Of a stretch of 64,000 nucleotides of DNA, positions 60,223-64,000 are shown in pieces. How positions within the stretch are numbered: position 1 is the stretch's first letter; each line of letters opens with the position of its first letter. This DNA comes from an uncultured Oscillospiraceae bacterium (GTDB lineage: Bacteria; Bacillota; Clostridia; Oscillospirales; Acutalibacteraceae), in NCBI GenBank assembly GCA_900544375.1, contig UQUZ01000007.1, positions 15,697-79,696 on the forward strand, given 5' to 3'. A program made the translations under genes and the position numbers. The notes below the pieces were generated by a model that searched no databases, was not told the origin of the DNA, and saw only the letters and a list, made by a program, of their open reading frames with translations.

Positions 60223-61221
60223 ATGAGCAAACTTTGCGTAATAACTGGTGCGACCGGCCATATCGGGTATGCCCTTTTAAAGGAACTGCTTGACAGCGGC
60301 GAGCAGGTGCGCATCTTGATCCGTAAGGATATCCCACTGTTTGACGGGCTGGACTGTGAGAAGGCCTTTGGGGATGTGACGGATCCTAAGTCGCTCGAAA
60401 AGGCGTTTGAAGGGGCGGATATCGTCTATCACCTTGCGGGCGTAATCGACATTAACACAGGGGATGAAAACCTGATTTGGAATGTAAACGTCCAGGGGAC
60501 GAAGAATGTGGTGGAGGCCTGCAAAAAGTGCGGGGTGAAGCGGCTCGTCTACGCTTCCTCGGTGGATGCGATCCCGCCGCTGCCTGGTAAGCAACTGATG
60601 CGGGAACTAAGCCATTTCGAGCCGGATATCCTGGATGGAACATACGCGAAAACCAAGGCGACAGCCACTCAGTACGTGCTTGACAGCCAGAGCGACACGC
60701 TGGACGTGGTGGTCACGCATCCCGGTGCGTGCTGCGGGCCGTACGATTTCAAGGTGTCGAGCGTGGGTGAAATGGTGCGCATGTATATGCGCGGCAAGTT
60801 CCCGGTTTCGCTCGCATTCGGCATGTATAATTTCGTTGATGTGCGCGATGTGGCAAAGGGGATGCACAGCGCGGCAGAGAAGGGCCGGCCCGGCGAGTGC
60901 TATATCCTCACGAGCGAGGCAGTCACGGTCGATCAGCTTCTGCATATCTTAGCGGAAAAAACGGGAATTCCCGCCTCCAAGTTTAAGCTGCCACTGTGGC
61001 TCGCACAGGCGGCCGCACCGCTGATGGAGGTTTACTATAAGGCGGCGCATAAAACGCCGCTGTTTACGCGTTATTCGCTGCGCAAGCTCAACTCCAACTG
61101 CAATTTTAGCATTGAAAAGGCGGAGCGGGAGCTCGACTATCATCCGATGAGTGCGCGCGAGTCGTTCCATGATATGGTGGACTGGATTGCTGAGCATGAA
61201 AATATTCCCTTGAAGAAATGA
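60223..61221 (+). CDS. NAD(P)-dependent epimerase/dehydratase (extended SDR)
   Basis: The 332-residue oxidoreductase has the Rossmann motif TGATGHIG at the N-terminus, DVTD at the third strand, VYHLAGVID, and the active-site TYAKTKA (Tyr-x3-Lys) with the Ser of VYASSVDA. This is the extended SDR type similar to 3-beta-hydroxysteroid dehydrogenase/dihydroflavonol reductase-like proteins. The substrate is unknown. AGAGGAGA precedes the ATG. The ankyrin gene follows 37 bp downstream and may be co-transcribed. Confidence 0.9.
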   Translation: MSKLCVITGATGHIGYALLKELLDSGEQVRILIRKDIPLFDGLDCEKAFGDVTDPKSLEKAFEGADIVYHLAGVIDINTGDENLIWNVNVQGTKNVVEACKKCGVKRLVYASSVDAIPPLPGKQLMRELSHFEPDILDGTYAKTKATATQYVLDSQSDTLDVVVTHPGACCGPYDFKVSSVGEMVRMYMRGKFPVSLAFGMYNFVDVRDVAKGMHSAAEKGRPGECYILTSEAVTVDQLLHILAEKTGIPASKFKLPLWLAQAAAPLMEVYYKAAHKTPLFTRYSLRKLNSNCNFSIEKAERELDYHPMSARESFHDMVDWIAEHENIPLKK

Positions 61222-61258
61222 TGAGTATAGTGGATTTGATGATACAGGAGGCACTTCC

Positions 61259-61927
61259 ATGGCTGTGACAGGCTTTGTTTTTGGAATGGTTCTACTCTGC
61301 GCGCTGGGCGTGGGCATGGCGGCTGCTGGGATCATCTGGCTGGTGGTGCAGCGCAAGTCCCGTCAGGCGAAAGAGCGAAAGGGGCGGCTTGTATTGCCCA
61401 TTCTGCTGCTGATCATGGGGTTGCTTTGCGCGGGGCTGCCGGGCGGATATTTTGTAGCCATCTCCCATGCGAAAGGCGAGCGAGAGCAATCGCGCGGCGC
61501 GTTGGTGACGGCGATTGAAAAAGACCCGTTTGATGTGGATACAGTGCGGAATTTGCTTGACGGCGGCATGGATCCCGACGGGGGAACGGAGAGTGGCTAC
61601 ACGCCGCTGATGGCCGCCTCTTTTCGCCAAGGGACAGATGTGATGGCGTTGCTCGTCAAAGCAGGAGCGGATGTGAACGCGCAGGATCGTGCCGGCCACA
61701 GTGCGCTGATGTTCGCATGCAGCCCGCCAGCGGGGCACCTGCCGGATCCGGAAGGCATTCTTCTCCTGCTCAAGAGCGGCGCAGATAGAGCGTTGAAGGA
61801 TAACAACGGCGAAACGGCCTACAGCTATTTGATGATGCGGGCGGAGGATGACCGCGAAACGCTGAAAAAATTGCCCGAACGGCTGGCGGCTTATGAAAAG
61901 GCGGTTGCGGCAGTAAAGCCGGAATGA
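61259..61927 (+). CDS. Membrane-anchored ankyrin-repeat protein
   Basis: The 222-residue protein has two membrane helices (about 3-27 and 43-62), separated by a basic loop (RKSRQAKERKGR). About three ankyrin repeats follow (for example GYTPLMAASFRQGTDVMALL and AGADVNAQDRAGHSALMFA). With two helices the repeats and the N-terminus lie on the same side. It probably mediates protein contacts; the partner is unknown. AGGAGG precedes the ATG. It lies 37 bp after the SDR gene. Confidence 0.88.
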   Translation: MAVTGFVFGMVLLCALGVGMAAAGIIWLVVQRKSRQAKERKGRLVLPILLLIMGLLCAGLPGGYFVAISHAKGEREQSRGALVTAIEKDPFDVDTVRNLLDGGMDPDGGTESGYTPLMAASFRQGTDVMALLVKAGADVNAQDRAGHSALMFACSPPAGHLPDPEGILLLLKSGADRALKDNNGETAYSYLMMRAEDDRETLKKLPERLAAYEKAVAAVKPE

Positions 61928-62061
61928 TGGAGGCCAATAGAAACCATGCAGAATGAAATATAAAATTAGCCGGTAGCCGTCCGCTCTCGTAAGCGCTCGG
62001 ATCTCTTTGATCTACAAGATTGCGGCAAGTTTTGTTTTGTTACTCCGCTGCGCTTCGTAAT

Positions 62062-62108
62062 AAAAAATCAGCGCTTGAAAGCCCCGAAGCTTTCAAGCGC
62101 TGATTTTT
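62062..62108. terminator. Strong bidirectional terminator
   Basis: AAAATCAGCGCTTGAAAGC pairs perfectly with GCTTTCAAGCGCTGATTTT over 19 bp with a short loop and is flanked by A-tract and T-tract. It separates the ankyrin gene from the convergent TM2 gene. Confidence 0.9.
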
Positions 62109-62164
62109 GTTTTCATCTGCACAGCGGTTTTGAAGAAAAGGCGTTCTAAGGAGAGCTCCCGGGT

Positions 62165-62191
62165 AAAATCCCGAAGGAAATCCGGGATTTT
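62165..62191. repeat. Inverted repeat downstream of the TM2 gene
   Basis: AAAATCCCG and CGGGATTTT are perfect 9-bp arms with a 9-nt loop. It may add to termination of the minus-strand gene. Confidence 0.5.
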
Positions 62192-62218
62192 CACGATTGC
62201 AGCCATTCTCCATGTCGG

Positions 62219-62653
62219 TTAAAATTCATTTTTCAGCGGCACACCGTTGGCATCCTGATGAATTGATCCGGTCAAAAGCTGAATTGCCTCTACCAGCGCC
62301 CAGATGCCGGCTGCAATTGCACCGGCACCACACAGCCAACCGCCGAGCAGCGTCAGCAAAAGCTGAGCAATGCCCTTGTTGGTATAGCCGAGATAAAAAT
62401 TATGGATGCCCAGCGTGCCGAGTAGGAAAGCTAGAATCACGGCGGCCAGTTTTGATTTTTGTGGGCCATATGGGGCGGCACCCGGCTGCGCAGCAGCATT
62501 TTGCGGTGCGCCACAGTTTGCGCAGAAGGGCGCTCCATCGGAGCACTGCCCGCAATTGAAGCAATATTGATTGCCTGCACCTACCGGCGCGCCGCATTGG
62601 GTGCAGACATTTGCGCCCTCTTGGAGCATGGCGCCGCAGTTTCTGCAAAACAT
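62219..62653 (-). CDS. Zinc-ribbon and TM2 domain protein
   Basis: The 144-residue protein has four CxxC knuckles in its first 50 residues (CRNCG, CTQCG, CFNCG, CANCG), enough for two zinc ribbons. A TM2 domain follows (about 72-125) with LGTLGIHNFYLGYTNKGIAQ, two membrane helices and the conserved Asp-free loop. TM2 proteins are common in Firmicutes, of unknown role. The promoter is at 62764-62792. The ATG lies 110 bp downstream of it. Confidence 0.9.
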   Translation of the reverse strand: MFCRNCGAMLQEGANVCTQCGAPVGAGNQYCFNCGQCSDGAPFCANCGAPQNAAAQPGAAPYGPQKSKLAAVILAFLLGTLGIHNFYLGYTNKGIAQLLLTLLGGWLCGAGAIAAGIWALVEAIQLLTGSIHQDANGVPLKNEF

Positions 62654-62763
62654 TGGTTCAGATCATCCTTTCCGTAAAAGCCGGATTGTAAATTGATGGT
62701 TCTGTGCGGAAAATCCGCCTGCCGGAAGCAATGCAGTTTCCAGCATTAAATTTTATTGTGCTC

Positions 62764-62792
62764 AGTGTATCATATTCAGGGCGTTCACACAA
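62764..62792 (-). promoter_or_regulatory. Promoter of the TM2 gene
   Basis: On the minus strand TTGTGT (complement of 62787-62792) and TACACT (complement of 62764-62769) are 17 nt apart. Confidence 0.6.
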
Positions 62793-62856
62793 GAGCACGG
62801 CGAGAATAAAGGTGAGGAAAATATAGGCGGAGATTTGCCAGCGCCGCCTGTACGGC

Positions 62857-63783
62857 TCATGCCGTGCAAACGAAGCAGACCCAACCGCCATCCTCATGGC
62901 GCTCCTGAATGGTAAAGCCGTATTGCGCGAAGGCAGCAAGAATGTCCTCCTCGCGGGTGTCGATGATGCCGGAGGTGATAAAAACGGCGCCCGGCTTCAT
63001 GAATTGCCGGACATCCTTACAGAAGCGGATAATCACATCCGCAACGATGTTAGCCACGACGATATCAAACCGGCCCTTTACCTGCTCCGTTAAATCTCCC
63101 TGTAAAACCGTAAAGCGGGGGGCGGAAAAGCCATTTTCCCGCCCGTTTTCCACTGCGGTTTTGACCGCGAGCGCATCAATATCCACACCAGTCGCGCTTT
63201 TGGCGCCTAGCAGAAGGGCGCACAGGGAGAGAATGCCGCTGCCGCAGCCGATATCGAGCAACTCGGTTTCCGGCGTTACATAGGATTCAAGCGTTTCAAG
63301 GCACAGGCGCGTGGTGTTATGTCCGCCTGTGCCGAAGGCAAGCCCCGGCTCCAAGTGAAGGACTTTGCGGCCTTCCGCGTTGTATTCCTGCTCCCACAGC
63401 GGGCGGATCAGCAGCTTTTTACCGATAGGCAGAGGCTTAAAATATTGCTTCCAATTATTTTCCCAATCCTGTGCCCGGCAAACCTCCGTTGCGATCTGGT
63501 GGCGGATGCCTGCGGCATGATACCGCTCGCTTAAAAAAGCGAGCGCTTCCGCCGGGTTTTCTTCTGGGGACAGATAAACGTGAATCAGGCCTTTTGAGCG
63601 GTCTTTTTTGAGCAGGGCCTCATCAATTAGGTCAATATGTGCAATTTCCCAAGCTTCCCTTTCTAAATTCCGATAATCCTCCATATAAATACCATATGGG
63701 ACGACCATCTGTGCAATATCGCCTGCACGGTCGATATCATCCGCATCCGTTTCAATGACAATTTCCGTCCAATCCATTTTCAT
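62857..63783 (-). CDS. prmA: Ribosomal protein L11 methyltransferase
   Basis: The 308-residue SAM-dependent enzyme methylates ribosomal protein L11. An N-terminal substrate-recognition domain (about 1-110, starting MKMDWTEIVIETDADD) precedes the Rossmann-like domain with LLDIGCGSGILSL (motif I), TGVDIDALAVK and the NIVADVI catalytic-loop segment. Length is standard. The frame opens at 63882, but AAAGGA 5 nt upstream fixes ATG 63783; ATG 63777 is an alternative. A repeat unit with TATAAT lies directly upstream. Confidence 0.95.
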   Translation of the reverse strand: MKMDWTEIVIETDADDIDRAGDIAQMVVPYGIYMEDYRNLEREAWEIAHIDLIDEALLKKDRSKGLIHVYLSPEENPAEALAFLSERYHAAGIRHQIATEVCRAQDWENNWKQYFKPLPIGKKLLIRPLWEQEYNAEGRKVLHLEPGLAFGTGGHNTTRLCLETLESYVTPETELLDIGCGSGILSLCALLLGAKSATGVDIDALAVKTAVENGRENGFSAPRFTVLQGDLTEQVKGRFDIVVANIVADVIIRFCKDVRQFMKPGAVFITSGIIDTREEDILAAFAQYGFTIQERHEDGGWVCFVCTA

Positions 63784-63846
63784 AACGATCCTTTCCAGCG
63801 GTGGGCTTCCAGGTTTGAAAAAACTAGCGCCGCCATGTTTTACATG

Positions 63847-64000
63847 ATTATAGCATAAGAACAAAACATTCCCTCTGCGCAAGAAGGCGTTGCCGCCGTG
63901 CAGTAGGCATTTTCTAATGCTTCAAACAAAATGTTTGAAGCTATCATACCATACACGCAAGGCCAACCTTTGTGAAAAATGGCGTTGCCGCTTTGCGGCA
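63847..64000 (-). repeat. Tandem promoter-like repeat upstream of prmA (cut by the window end)
   Basis: On the minus strand TATGAT (complement of 63943-63948) is followed 96 bp later by TATAAT (63847-63852). The inverted repeat GCTTCAAA/TTTGAAGC lies at 63918-63941. Segment 63916-63942 matches 33877-33903 upstream of proB in 26 of 27 positions, and 63973-64000 (TGCCGC/GCGGCA then GCCATTTTTCA) matches 33935-33961 closely. The unit is oriented like the prmA gene. Confidence 0.7.

Noticed and set aside
62658..62939. 93-codon minus-strand frame with a hydrophobic stretch between TM2 gene and prmA
   Set aside because: It covers the TM2 promoter and the 3' end of prmA, has no ribosome binding site and no recognisable domain.
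1..64000. CRISPR arrays, insertion sequences, prophage, rRNA and tRNA genes
   Set aside because: No regularly spaced direct repeats of CRISPR size, no transposase or integrase motifs, no phage structural genes and no rRNA or tRNA cloverleaf could be seen.

Overview
The window is ordinary chromosomal sequence from a low-to-mid GC, Gram-positive, endospore-lineage anaerobe. I infer a member of class Clostridia, probably near Oscillospiraceae/Ruminococcaceae. The evidence is a RicT/YaaT-DarA/YaaQ-HolB cluster, a SpoIID-like protein, a leucine T-box, ECF sigma factors, CadC-type ArsR regulation, a bacterial-type 2x[4Fe-4S] ferredoxin, strong AGGAGG ribosome binding sites, frequent TTG/GTG starts and no outer-membrane or respiratory genes. 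I see no phage, transposase, CRISPR array, rRNA or tRNA.

Layout. 0-5.9 kb: end of an ABC-2 permease/histidine kinase unit, a GH3 beta-glucosidase and an APC amino acid permease. 6-12.6 kb: two ECF sigma modules, one with a membrane beta-propeller protein and one with a single-pass anti-sigma-like protein, flanking a ferredoxin and a DUF2804 protein. 13-16.3 kb: PHP hydrolase, M16 peptidase and a small membrane protein. 16.3-21.2 kb: a heterodimeric ABC exporter divergent from its probable MarR repressor. 21.2-25.7 kb: ricT-holB-darA-decarboxylase-queG-like housekeeping cluster. 25.7-31 kb: AEC carrier, unknown membrane protein, citrate synthase, SpoIID-like protein and a third ECF sigma factor. 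31-33.7 kb: zinc/cadmium P-type ATPase with its ArsR repressor and a recognisable operator. 34-37 kb: proBA and a membrane protein. 37-44 kb: cardiolipin synthase, nadABC, hflX and a small Arr-like protein. 44-48.3 kb: a two-component system followed by an HtrA protease. 48.5-50.3 kb: a large unknown surface protein. 50.5-56.6 kb: Leu T-box-ilvB-ilvN-cimA-leuC-leuD operon. 56.6-58.8 kb: a candidate structured RNA, a ribbon-helix-helix protein and an Ala-rich secreted protein. 59-64 kb: TIM-barrel epimerase, SDR, ankyrin, TM2/zinc-ribbon proteins and prmA.

How parts work together. Several local circuits can be read from DNA: MarR and exporter share palindromic AATTAA-type sites over their promoters; ArsR-CadA carries a 12-2-12 type operator; the branched-chain operon is read through a T-box with a Leu specifier; and the regulator-kinase-HtrA order suggests an envelope protein-stress response.

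The most unusual signals are non-coding. (1) Tandem units of about 95-115 bp carry TATAAT-like boxes and inverted repeats, and occur upstream of both proB and prmA in the orientation of the gene. (2) A free-standing structured RNA of about 270 nt lies directly upstream of the T-box, with its own promoter and terminator. (3) A family of five intergenic hairpins has a similar stem, three of them with the core CTGTTGCAAAA or close to it. Functions are assigned by reading the protein sequences; no database search was run.
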